Assembly: GCA_946220865.1 (NCBI GenBank)
Contig: CAMJYM010000004.1
Location: 1 to 64,000 of the forward strand
From: an uncultured Clostridia bacterium
GTDB lineage: Bacteria > Bacillota > Clostridia > Saccharofermentanales > DTU023
DNA: 64,000 nt
Direction: 5' to 3'
Positions 17,531-24,862 of the stretch are shown here, in pieces; position 1 is the stretch's first letter, and each line of letters starts with the position of its first letter. Both the position numbers and the translations under genes were made by a program. A model generated the notes under the pieces. It made no database searches. It was not told where the DNA came from and saw only the letters and a list, made by a program, of their open reading frames with translations.

Positions 17531-18390
17531 GCAAAATCACCGCCATTGTGCAAACTGCGGAAGCGTGCGACACGTTCGCGGGTTTTTGAATCTTTTTTCG
17601 CTTCGAGATCAAGAAAGTTGGGATGCCGCTTCAGAAAATCTCGCATCCAGGCTTCGGGATCATGACTAAACTGAGCCAGATGTTCTGCGTCTGCTGCAGA
17701 AATAATGTTTTCTTCACAGGCGGCACGGAAAAAATCATCGTCAATGCGCAGGAGACTGTGAAGGGAAATTCCCTGTTCCTCAAGGGCTTCTCTTCCGCCT
17801 TGATTGCGGTCAACAACCGCGAGGGTATCTCTGATCTCACATCCGGCATCGGCCAGGGCAGGAAGCCAGCAACGGAAATAACTGGAAGCTTCTGTCACCA
17901 GATCAGCGACGTGCAGAGCCGTACTCCCCTTGAGTTCATCTTTTTTAACTTCACTGGCCGTACGAAAACCCAGATCACTGCGTATCATCTGCCCATCTTT
18001 TAGCAAAGCAAGGTGCGGTTTTCCGAGCTTTTCAGCTAAAGCAAATGAAAAAAAGTAGTCTCTCCTCGCTCCGCCCGAAATAAAATCAAAGGATAAGTTT
18101 GTCGTAAGCTCAGCAAGGCGGTCAATTACGAGGCGATAGTCCTCATGACAATGGTAACGATCCACAAAGGCTCTGCCAACAAGTCGCGGCAGGCCAAGCG
18201 GATACTCCAGGGTTTTTTCGATCTGGGAAAGCATGACTTTGGCCTCTTCTTCAGAGCCGAAGAGAAAATGAGTATTAAGATAATAGGGGCCAAAATCTCC
18301 GGAAGTATACCAGAAGGGCTGGTCTGCAGGACTCAAGCGAAGAGCCTTTGTCGCAAAAACTTGGCGGTGCAGTGCGTGACGCTGGTTCAT
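17527..18390 (-). CDS. orotate phosphoribosyltransferase-like protein with altered PRPP loop
   Basis: A 287-residue protein with the outline of a type I phosphoribosyltransferase. Similarities to PyrE are WYTSGDFGPYYLN near the start, FISGGARRDYFFS in the middle, and TLAVVDRNQGGREALEEQGI near residue 200. The PRPP-binding loop, usually two acidic residues followed by a Thr/Gly-rich turn, reads VADLVTEASSYF, so one acidic residue and the glycines are missing. A C-terminal extension of about 75 residues is not typical of PyrE (normally 190-220 residues). It may be a true but divergent orotate enzyme, since it lies next to the pyr genes and no other pyrE is in view, or a non-catalytic relative. 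It is however translationally coupled to the MoxR operon and separated from pyrD by 136 bases. The ATG at 18390 follows GGAGG. Confidence 0.6.
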   Translation of the reverse strand: MNQRHALHRQVFATKALRLSPADQPFWYTSGDFGPYYLNTHFLFGSEEEAKVMLSQIEKTLEYPLGLPRLVGRAFVDRYHCHEDYRLVIDRLAELTTNLSFDFISGGARRDYFFSFALAEKLGKPHLALLKDGQMIRSDLGFRTASEVKKDELKGSTALHVADLVTEASSYFRCWLPALADAGCEIRDTLAVVDRNQGGREALEEQGISLHSLLRIDDDFFRAACEENIISAADAEHLAQFSHDPEAWMRDFLKRHPNFLDLEAKKDSKTRERVARFRSLHNGGDFA

Positions 18391-18526
18391 GGATCCTCCG
18401 ATATCGTTTAGTTTTATAAACTGGTTGTTATTTTTTATTATAGTCAAAAAGAGACGCTGACGCAGACGAAAAAATGGCACAGTAACAGATGTTTTTCCGC
18501 TAGTTTACACAGATAATCACTAGCTC

Positions 18527-19444
18527 TCAAGGCTTTGGCCATAATTTAAGGCTGCCGCGCAGTTCATTAAGACTGGAAATTCCTTCGCTCTCGCAGATGG
18601 CTTTCATCTCTCCCAGGCAGTCCCGGGGAAAGCAAGGGCGCAGAAAATTGGCTGTTCCAACTTCTACGGCCGTTGCTCCGACAAGAATATACTCCAGCAC
18701 ATCCCGACCATTCATAATGCCCCCAAGTCCGATCACAGGAATATCGACCACCTGACAGACTTCGTGGACCATGCGCAGAGCAATGGCTTTGATGGCAGGC
18801 CCGGAAAGGCCGCCGGTATTATTTTTCAGACAGGGACGGCGCGTGTGCAGATCAACGGCCATGCCCAGAAAAGTATTGACCAGAGAGATAGCATCTGCTC
18901 CACCCTCCTCGGCTGCTGTCGCAATTTCGGCAATGTGACTCGTATTGGGCGTTAATTTGGCAATCAGAGGATGGTGGCTGACTTTTTTAATTTCTGAGAT
19001 GATCTGACGGACAAGACGGGCATCTGTTCCCATAGACATACAGCCCTGCGTCACATTAGGGCAGGAAAGATTAATTTCCAGAGCCAGAACATCTTCAGAC
19101 TCCAGGAGACTTGCACATTCGAGATAATCCTCAGTATTCCTGCCCGCGATGTTGACGATAATCTCTGTGCCCAGGCCTCTCATCTGCGGGAGAATCTGCT
19201 GTTGGAAAACATCTATTCCCGGATTTTGCAGACCGACGCTGTTCAGCATTCCCGACGGTGTTTCAACGACACGGGGGGAAGGATTACCCAGCCGCGGCTC
19301 ACGCGTTACCCCTTTGCTGCAAATCGCTCCCCAGAGCGAGACATCCTGCCACTCTGCCGCCTCCTCGCCAAAGCCGAAACAGCCGCTGGCAGCTATGAGG
19401 GGATTTTTAAGTTTTTGTCCGAAACATTGAACAGAAAAATCCAC
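18527..19444 (-). CDS. pyrD: dihydroorotate dehydrogenase class 1B, catalytic subunit
   Basis: This FMN enzyme oxidises dihydroorotate to orotate, the fourth step of UMP synthesis, and passes electrons to NAD through PyrK. Visible signatures are NPLIAASGCFGFGEE, NSVGLQNPG, and NLSCPNVTQGC, where the Cys is the catalytic base typical of the cytosolic class 1 enzymes. VIGLGGIMNGRDVLEYILVGA binds the FMN phosphate. Length 305 is normal for the family. The start is GTG preceded by AAGGAAG. The gene lies 20 bases after pyrK, the partner that defines class 1B. Confidence 0.96.
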   Translation of the reverse strand: MDFSVQCFGQKLKNPLIAASGCFGFGEEAAEWQDVSLWGAICSKGVTREPRLGNPSPRVVETPSGMLNSVGLQNPGIDVFQQQILPQMRGLGTEIIVNIAGRNTEDYLECASLLESEDVLALEINLSCPNVTQGCMSMGTDARLVRQIISEIKKVSHHPLIAKLTPNTSHIAEIATAAEEGGADAISLVNTFLGMAVDLHTRRPCLKNNTGGLSGPAIKAIALRMVHEVCQVVDIPVIGLGGIMNGRDVLEYILVGATAVEVGTANFLRPCFPRDCLGEMKAICESEGISSLNELRGSLKLWPKP

Positions 19445-19464
19445 AGCATTCTTCCTTTCTTTAC

Positions 19465-20286
19465 TTAAGCCCCGGGCACCGGCTGCGGATCACCAGGAAA
19501 GACCAGGTCATCAGCAGAAAAAACGGGGCCCTCCTTGCAGCAGCGCAGGCGCTTTAAGCCTTGCTTCTCATCACGCAGATCGACGGCACAGCCCAGACAA
19601 AGGCCCAAACCACAGGCCATACGTTCCTCCAGGGAAAGCTGGGCCGAAAGCTGTCTTTCCCGTGCAAAGTCACGGGCAAAACGCAGCAGAGGCAGCGGTC
19701 CACAGGCGATGAGCAGACTGGACTTATCAAAAGATTCTCCCCTGGTCAGGGCTTCAAGAGCAGCTCCTGCATGGCCGTGGAAGTCCAGGCCCCCCTGATC
19801 TGAACTGAAAAAGAGTTCAGCCGGAAGACCGGCAAAGTTTTCACGGGAAAAGGCCTGAGCTTCATCTCGAAAACCACAGATCCATTGGACACGGGCTCCT
19901 GCTTCAAGCGCCCGGCGTACGGCAAAAAACAGAGGGAATATTCCGCTGCCGCCACCAACGGCAAGAAGTCTTTTACAGTTTTTCAGATCAAAACCATGAC
20001 CCAGAGGACCCAGAGCCTTTACTTCCATACCTTCATGCTGGCCGGCAAGCCAGCGGCTGTTGGACCCGACTGTCTTAACGCCGATGGAGACGACTCCCTG
20101 GTCTGCCGAGACATCCATAATGCCAAAAGGACGATTAAGAAAGCCGGGGCAGCTTATTTCCAGAAATTGTCCGGCCTGAGCTTCAGCGGCAAGTGAAGGA
20201 GCTGCGAAGTCCAGGCGAACACTGTCTGGAGCAAGTTGCTGACGGCGTAAAAGGAGCAGGCTGTGTTCAATTTCTTTCACAGACAT
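19465..20286 (-). CDS. pyrK: dihydroorotate dehydrogenase electron transfer subunit PyrK
   Basis: PyrK carries FAD and a 2Fe-2S cluster and links the FMN of PyrD to NAD. The FAD-binding motif is visible as RPFGIMD, the nucleotide-binding part as LLAVGGGSGIFPLF, and the C-terminal cluster ligands as ACGLGLCLGC (CxxxxCxxC) with a fourth Cys in RCCKEG. Length is about 273. The gene starts within the GTGATG cluster after GAGAGG; a GTG two codons further in has better spacing, so the first residues are uncertain. The order pyrK then pyrD is the usual Clostridia arrangement. Confidence 0.95.
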   Translation of the reverse strand: MSVKEIEHSLLLLRRQQLAPDSVRLDFAAPSLAAEAQAGQFLEISCPGFLNRPFGIMDVSADQGVVSIGVKTVGSNSRWLAGQHEGMEVKALGPLGHGFDLKNCKRLLAVGGGSGIFPLFFAVRRALEAGARVQWICGFRDEAQAFSRENFAGLPAELFFSSDQGGLDFHGHAGAALEALTRGESFDKSSLLIACGPLPLLRFARDFARERQLSAQLSLEERMACGLGLCLGCAVDLRDEKQGLKRLRCCKEGPVFSADDLVFPGDPQPVPGA

Positions 20287-20298
20287 CACCTCTCGGAC

Positions 20299-21240
20299 TT
20301 AGCGCAGGGACAGAGCACGGCTCAGATCTTCCCGCATTCTGAGCGCCTCACGTCGGCTGGCAGCAGCAAAATCATGACCGCTGCCCCCTTCTTTCTGCCA
20401 GGCGAGCATGAGCGAACGGGAGGCATTGACGATGCCGCCACGGCCCTCTTTGTTAAAACCTGCAACGGCATCAGCAGCCCCGCCGCCCTGAGCTCCGTAG
20501 CCCGGAATCAGGAAGATTTGCTGTGGCATGCGTTGGCGCAGAGCAATCGCCTGTCTGGGCCAGGTCGCTCCCACCACAGCTCCCACAGAGGAAAAGGTTT
20601 TTCCAGGTACAGCTGTGCCCCAGCGGGCTACCAGATCCCCCATGGCTTCGTAGACCCTGCGGCCGTCTTCCAGAATCAGATCCTGCAGTTCTCCGGCAGA
20701 AGGGTTGCTCGTGCGCACAAGGATAAAACAGCCTTTACCCGCCTCGCGGCAATACTTGAGAAAGGGCTCTATGCCGTCAGAACCGAGATAACCATTGAGG
20801 GTAAGAGCATCCGCGCCAAGCGCGGTATAACGTTCTCCTCCGAGCAGCTCACTTTGTCCGAGAATGGCTCGGCAATAGGCTTCGGCTGTTGACGAAATAT
20901 CGTTGCGCTTGGCATCCACGATACTGAGATACCCCAGCTGATGGGCGACTTTCAGTGAATTTCGCAGGCATTCCTTGCCGGGAGCACCGTAAGCTTCGTA
21001 GTAAGCAGACTGAAATTTTACCGCAGGTACGATGTCTTTCAGCGCTTCAAGGATCTCACAGTTGAAATTCAGGATCGCCGCGGCGCTTTTTTCGGGCGCA
21101 GAGCCATCTGCTGCCTCCGCTTTAGCCTGCAAATGTTCTGGCAGATAATCCAGTCGGGGATCAAGGCCCAGGAGACTGGGATTATCAAGAGCCCCGATAC
21201 GCTCATCCAGTCGTGTGGCAAAGTCTTTTGCTGCGCTCAT
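20299..21240 (-). CDS. pyrF: orotidine 5'-phosphate decarboxylase (type 2)
   Basis: PyrF decarboxylates OMP to UMP. The catalytic Lys-Asp motif is VDAKRNDISSTAEAY, and LGLDPRLDYLPEHL near the start and PGYGAQGGGAADA near the end mark the longer type 2 form of about 300 residues rather than the 230-residue Bacillus form. The start ATG overlaps the pyrC stop by four bases (ATGA). The stop lies 13 bases before pyrK, within the pyr operon. Confidence 0.95.
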   Translation of the reverse strand: MSAAKDFATRLDERIGALDNPSLLGLDPRLDYLPEHLQAKAEAADGSAPEKSAAAILNFNCEILEALKDIVPAVKFQSAYYEAYGAPGKECLRNSLKVAHQLGYLSIVDAKRNDISSTAEAYCRAILGQSELLGGERYTALGADALTLNGYLGSDGIEPFLKYCREAGKGCFILVRTSNPSAGELQDLILEDGRRVYEAMGDLVARWGTAVPGKTFSSVGAVVGATWPRQAIALRQRMPQQIFLIPGYGAQGGGAADAVAGFNKEGRGGIVNASRSLMLAWQKEGGSGHDFAAASRREALRMREDLSRALSLR

Positions 21241-22511
21241 TTAATTTTCTCCTCATAAGTGATCTCTCCATTCCAGAGAGTCATGACGACTTTCCCCAGC
21301 ATCTTTCTGCCGATGAAGGGACTGTTGGTGGAACGTGAAAGGATTTCATTCTGTTGGAAAATCCACTCCCGTTCCGGGTCAAGTATGACCAGATCAGCCG
21401 ACGCACCGGGCTGCAATCCACGGCGATTTAAATGAAAGGCTGCGGAAACATTGGCTGATAAAAGAGACAGCAAGTTCTGAATGGACATTCCCCGCTTTTT
21501 ACAGAGAAATTCATAGGAAAGTGAAAAGGCCGTCTGCAAACCGATAATACCGTTCTTTGCCTGAGCCAGAGGACCGCTTTTTTCTTCGGCCGCGTGAGGC
21601 GCGTGATCGGTGGCAATCAACTCAATGGTTCCATCCAGGAGTGCTTCAAGAATGGCCTGCCGGTCCTTTTCAGGTCGCAGCGGAGGATACATCTTCGCAT
21701 TGGCGCCATAGGCCAGAACCGCTTCATCTGTCAGGGCAAAATAGTGCGGACAGGTATCTGCTGTGACTTGGACGCCTCTGGCCCTGGCTTCACGCAGCAG
21801 GCTGACGCTTTGAGCACAGCTTAAATGGCAGAGATGGACCGGCAGCTGAAGATCTTCGGCAACAAGCAGATCTCGAGCGACAATAACGGCCTCCGCACTG
21901 GCGGGCATGCCCTTGACGCCCAACCGTCTGGAAATCTCTCCTTCGTGCATACAGGCCCCGCAACTGAGTGAACTTTCTTCGGGGTGATCTATAACGATTA
22001 AATCTGCCTGGGCAGCGGCTTTAAGGCTTTTCTCCAAAATCGCCGCTGTGGCAATCACATGACCATCATCGGTCAGGGCAACGGCGCCGGCCTCTTTCAT
22101 CGCTTCATAAGGGGCAAGCTCTTCGCCCGCTTCACCAAGGGTGACGGCACCAACCGGCAGGACAGCACAGGAACCACAGCGCTGGGCTTTTTCAATCATG
22201 TAGCGCACCACCTTGGCCGAATCGCAGACGGGATCAGTATTGGGCATGGCCATGACGGCCGCAAAGCCACCTGCGGCAGCCGCACGTGTGCCGCTTTCAA
22301 TATCTTCTTTCCATGTCTGGCCCGGGTCCCGAAGATGGCAGTGTGCATCTACAAAAGCCGGGGCCAGGATCATTCCATGACCATCCAGCTCGCGATCCGC
22401 TTTTGCGGTAGGCTGCTCGACAATTTTTCCTTTTTCGATGTAGAGATCCCCATACACATCTTTTCCGGTATAGGGATCAATAAGTCTGAAATTCTTAAAG
22501 TGGACATTCAT
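21237..22511 (-). CDS. pyrC: dihydroorotase
   Basis: A class I dihydroorotase of 424 residues that closes carbamoyl-aspartate to dihydroorotate. The zinc-binding motif is VDAHCHLRDPGQTW near residue 60, and the C-terminal metal aspartate is in IATDHAPHA. MAMPNTDPVCDS is another family block. The ATG at 22511 is one base after the pyrR stop and follows GGAGGGAG, so it is preferred over any upstream reading. The first two pathway enzymes (carAB, pyrB) are not in this window. Confidence 0.96.
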   Translation of the reverse strand: MNVHFKNFRLIDPYTGKDVYGDLYIEKGKIVEQPTAKADRELDGHGMILAPAFVDAHCHLRDPGQTWKEDIESGTRAAAAGGFAAVMAMPNTDPVCDSAKVVRYMIEKAQRCGSCAVLPVGAVTLGEAGEELAPYEAMKEAGAVALTDDGHVIATAAILEKSLKAAAQADLIVIDHPEESSLSCGACMHEGEISRRLGVKGMPASAEAVIVARDLLVAEDLQLPVHLCHLSCAQSVSLLREARARGVQVTADTCPHYFALTDEAVLAYGANAKMYPPLRPEKDRQAILEALLDGTIELIATDHAPHAAEEKSGPLAQAKNGIIGLQTAFSLSYEFLCKKRGMSIQNLLSLLSANVSAAFHLNRRGLQPGASADLVILDPEREWIFQQNEILSRSTNSPFIGRKMLGKVVMTLWNGEITYEEKIK

Positions 22512-22512
22512 T

Positions 22513-23139
22513 TTAGCGTTCTCCCTCCAGACCAAGCGTTTCATCAGGGTCGAAGGCTTCGCGCTCCCGTTGGGAGCCATTATCTTTATGTTCGCCCAAA
22601 ATCACCCGGTCCTGTCCATCAATTTCGCTCAGCTCCACACGAATATATTCGCGCCTTGAACTGGGAATGTTTTTACCCACATAATCCGGTCGTATCGGCA
22701 ATTCACGGTGGCCCCGGTCAATCATCACGGCCAGTTGAATACAGGCCGGTCTTCCCAGATCAAAGAGGGCTTCGATAGCAGCACGACAACTGCGTCCTGT
22801 AAAGAGCACATCGTCGACAAGAATGACCGTCTTATTTTCAAGAGAAAAAGGAAAATCACGGGCCTCATAACGCGGAGGCCGTTTACCGCGATCCAGGTCA
22901 TCCCGGTAGGCAGATATTTTCAGCTCGGCATAGGGCAGACGCACCCCTTCAAAACCCAGGATAAGGTCCGAGAGGCGACGAGCCAGCGGCGCTCCACGGG
23001 TATGAATGCCGACCAGGACAAGATCTTTCAACCCATGATTATGCTCAGGAATTTCGTGGGCAATGCGAATGAGAGATCGCTTCATAGACGTGGCATCAAG
23101 CAAATGAACTGTTCTCTCGACTGATTCTGAAGCAAGCAT
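22513..23139 (-). CDS. pyrR: pyrimidine operon regulator and uracil phosphoribosyltransferase PyrR
   Basis: PyrR binds a stem-loop in the pyr leader mRNA when UMP is high and so favours termination; it also has weak uracil phosphoribosyltransferase activity. The PRPP loop VILVDDVLFTGRS is intact near residue 100, and GIHTRGAPLARR near residue 45 is the family block that binds the base and RNA. At 208 residues it has about 30 extra C-terminal residues, acidic and probably disordered. The ATG directly follows a seven-T run; the ribosome binding site is CGGAG inside the attenuator hairpin. Confidence 0.95.
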   Translation of the reverse strand: MLASESVERTVHLLDATSMKRSLIRIAHEIPEHNHGLKDLVLVGIHTRGAPLARRLSDLILGFEGVRLPYAELKISAYRDDLDRGKRPPRYEARDFPFSLENKTVILVDDVLFTGRSCRAAIEALFDLGRPACIQLAVMIDRGHRELPIRPDYVGKNIPSSRREYIRVELSEIDGQDRVILGEHKDNGSQREREAFDPDETLGLEGER

Positions 23140-23220
23140 AAAAAAACTCCGTCCGCAAGGCGAAAGGAGGCAAAAATAATACGCTCAAGCTGTTCTGCCT
23201 TATAAGCCTCGCGGGACTTC
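23140..23220 (-). promoter_or_regulatory. PyrR-type attenuator in the pyr leader
   Basis: On the minus strand the leader carries GTCCCGCGAGGCT (within 23203-23220), which fits the conserved PyrR-binding hexaloop hairpin (stem AAGUC/GGCUU around a six-base loop). It is followed at 23170-23140 by an intrinsic terminator: a stem of ten pairs with one mismatch, loop CUU, then seven Ts running into the ATG of pyrR. The CGGAG ribosome binding site is the 3' arm of this hairpin, so folding would block both transcription and translation. No recognisable antiterminator was worked out base by base. Confidence 0.75.
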
Positions 23221-23244
23221 TTAAAGGACCGTTTTAACTGTTTC

Positions 23245-23273
23245 AGGATAGCAGGAAAATTGACAGAACACAA
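23245..23273 (-). promoter_or_regulatory. pyr operon promoter
   Basis: Minus-strand TTGTGT (23273-23268), a 17-base spacer, then TATCCT (23250-23245). This would start the leader about 100 bases before pyrR. It overlaps the tRNA-Leu promoter on the other strand, so the two polymerases may compete. Confidence 0.6.
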
Positions 23274-23288
23274 GCGCCCTGCTAGAAT
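23260..23288 (+). promoter_or_regulatory. tRNA-Leu promoter
   Basis: Consensus TTGACA at 23260-23265, 17-base spacer, TAGAAT at 23283-23288, 22 bases before the tRNA. Confidence 0.8.
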
Positions 23289-23310
23289 TCTGAACTGTGT
23301 ATCCGGGCAT

Positions 23311-23397
23311 GCCGGTGTGATGGAATTGGCAGACGTAGTGGACTCAAAATCCACCGGTAGCAATACCGTGCCGGTTCGAGTCCGGCCACCGGCACCA
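23311..23397 (+). tRNA. tRNA-Leu (CAA)
   Basis: An 87-base class II tRNA. The acceptor arms GCCGGTG and CACCGGC pair fully, the anticodon stem GTGGA/TCCAC encloses CTCAAAA with anticodon CAA, a variable arm with GGTAGCAATACC follows, the T arm holds GGTTCGAGTCC, and CCA is encoded. Confidence 0.96.
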
Positions 23398-23403
23398 GGT
23401 CAT

Positions 23404-23440
23404 AAAACTCCGCAGCGTTGCTTAGTCTGCGGAGTTTTTC
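23404..23440 (+). terminator. intrinsic terminator of tRNA-Leu
   Basis: CTCCGCAG and CTGCGGAG form an eight-pair stem around an eleven-base loop, with AAAA before and TTTTT after. Confidence 0.88.
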
Positions 23441-23525
23441 GCTTAAGGATTCTATGCCTCATAAGTACTAAGCCTTTCAGGCGCTTAATCATTGCTCACG
23501 AAACCTTTATCAGCACCCAGAAGAT

Positions 23526-24689
23526 TTAAAACAAACTCATTAAAAGAAAAAAGCAATGTGCAGAGATGCCGCCAAAGAGGCCGCCTATCGTATGGCTGAG
23601 GATCGCCTGAGCCGTGAGTTCACGTGATTTCAACGCATCCAACATGGCCACATGGGTGGAGAGATAGCCACTCCAGCACATGCACATGGCTGTGAAAACA
23701 GCCAGATCATTCGTGCCTGCCAGACCTTTCTGCACAAGCTGAGGGATCAGCCCGATAGCCGCTCCCGCGGAGCCAAGAGAAGTTAACGGTACGGAAAGAC
23801 ATTCTGCTGAGCTGAATCCGAAAAGGGGCAGCAAAAGGAAATTAAGTTTTTCTGCAATCCAGGGAATCAGAGCCACACCAGGGTGAGCATCGCCCGGCTT
23901 ATTGGTGAGAATCATCACGATGCTGCAGATAACAAGCACCCCCGGAATAATCGCCATTCCTACATCGACGCCACTTTTGCCGCCCTCCAGAAGGGCGTCC
24001 AGAAAGCGCCGCATGACACTGCCCTCACGAACCTGTCTGTACTCGAGCAGGTTAATTTCCTTGTCCGTACGCTCATCCAGGATATCCTCCCCTCTCTCGC
24101 CAAAGAAAAGGGCACATTTTCTGAGCATCAGACGGGTTGACACAATGCTGCCACAGATTGCTCCCAGGAAACCGCAGGCCACGGCTTTGCCTGCATTCAC
24201 AGAGGGCCCGTCAATGCCTGCCATATAGGAAATGACAATCAGGCCCATGCCAAAGGCCGTACCCAGATTACACAGGGCAGGCAGTTCCCTTCTGCGGAAA
24301 AAACATTTAAAGCGCTTATCATCACAGAGAGTAAGAATAGCCGGATTATCCGAGAGAAAAGTCGTCATAATGCCAATGGCAGCGGCGCCGGGCAGGCCAT
24401 ATAGCGGGCGCATCAAGGGGGAAAGTACTTTATTGATCAGAGAAAGAACACCAAATTCTGCGAGAAGTGCGGATAGTGCACCCGCCAGAACGGCTATCCC
24501 CATAATGTAAAAACAGGTGTTCATCAGGAGGTCAAAGGCCAGATCAAAAAAAGTCCTGACCAGGGTCACAAATCCGAGCTTCGCAGCCAGAGCGCCAAAG
24601 AAGAGGGCGATCAGGGCAAAAGCTGCAAAGGCTTCTGTGCCGATAGCCTTTTTGTAGCCCTGGGGAAGGTCATCGTGCTTCACTCTCAT
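23526..24689 (-). CDS. nucleoside recognition (Gate) domain membrane protein
   Basis: A 387-residue polytopic membrane protein of the Gate/nucleoside-recognition family, with about nine hydrophobic segments. Family-like blocks are AFDLLMNTCFYIMGIAVLAG and TTFLSDNPAILTLCDD in the first half and FGFSSAECLSVPLTSLGSAG in the second. Members of this group include sporulation proteins and transporters of unknown substrate; nothing here decides the cargo. The ATG at 24689 follows GGAGG at a six-base distance, which excludes a longer reading upstream. It lies between the tRNA-Leu terminator and a divergent gene and is probably transcribed alone. Confidence 0.8.
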   Translation of the reverse strand: MRVKHDDLPQGYKKAIGTEAFAAFALIALFFGALAAKLGFVTLVRTFFDLAFDLLMNTCFYIMGIAVLAGALSALLAEFGVLSLINKVLSPLMRPLYGLPGAAAIGIMTTFLSDNPAILTLCDDKRFKCFFRRRELPALCNLGTAFGMGLIVISYMAGIDGPSVNAGKAVACGFLGAICGSIVSTRLMLRKCALFFGERGEDILDERTDKEINLLEYRQVREGSVMRRFLDALLEGGKSGVDVGMAIIPGVLVICSIVMILTNKPGDAHPGVALIPWIAEKLNFLLLPLFGFSSAECLSVPLTSLGSAGAAIGLIPQLVQKGLAGTNDLAVFTAMCMCWSGYLSTHVAMLDALKSRELTAQAILSHTIGGLFGGISAHCFFLLMSLF

Positions 24690-24792
24690 AAATTTCCTCC
24701 AGCAAATACTTGTTTCATTATACGCACAAAAAAAACCATCCGCCACACATCTTTTTTCAGGCAATCATCAATATTTGAAAAGCCTAAAACAC

Positions 24793-24822
24793 TTGAATTA
24801 TAAGCATCTTTTCGTGTAGAAT
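24793..24822 (+). promoter_or_regulatory. promoter of the CofE-like gene
   Basis: TTGAAT at 24793-24798, an 18-base spacer and TAGAAT at 24817-24822, about 40 bases before the start codon. Confidence 0.5.
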
Positions 24823-24862
24823 AATTTCTGTATTTTGTTTTTTCCTTGGGAGGAGTTTTTCA

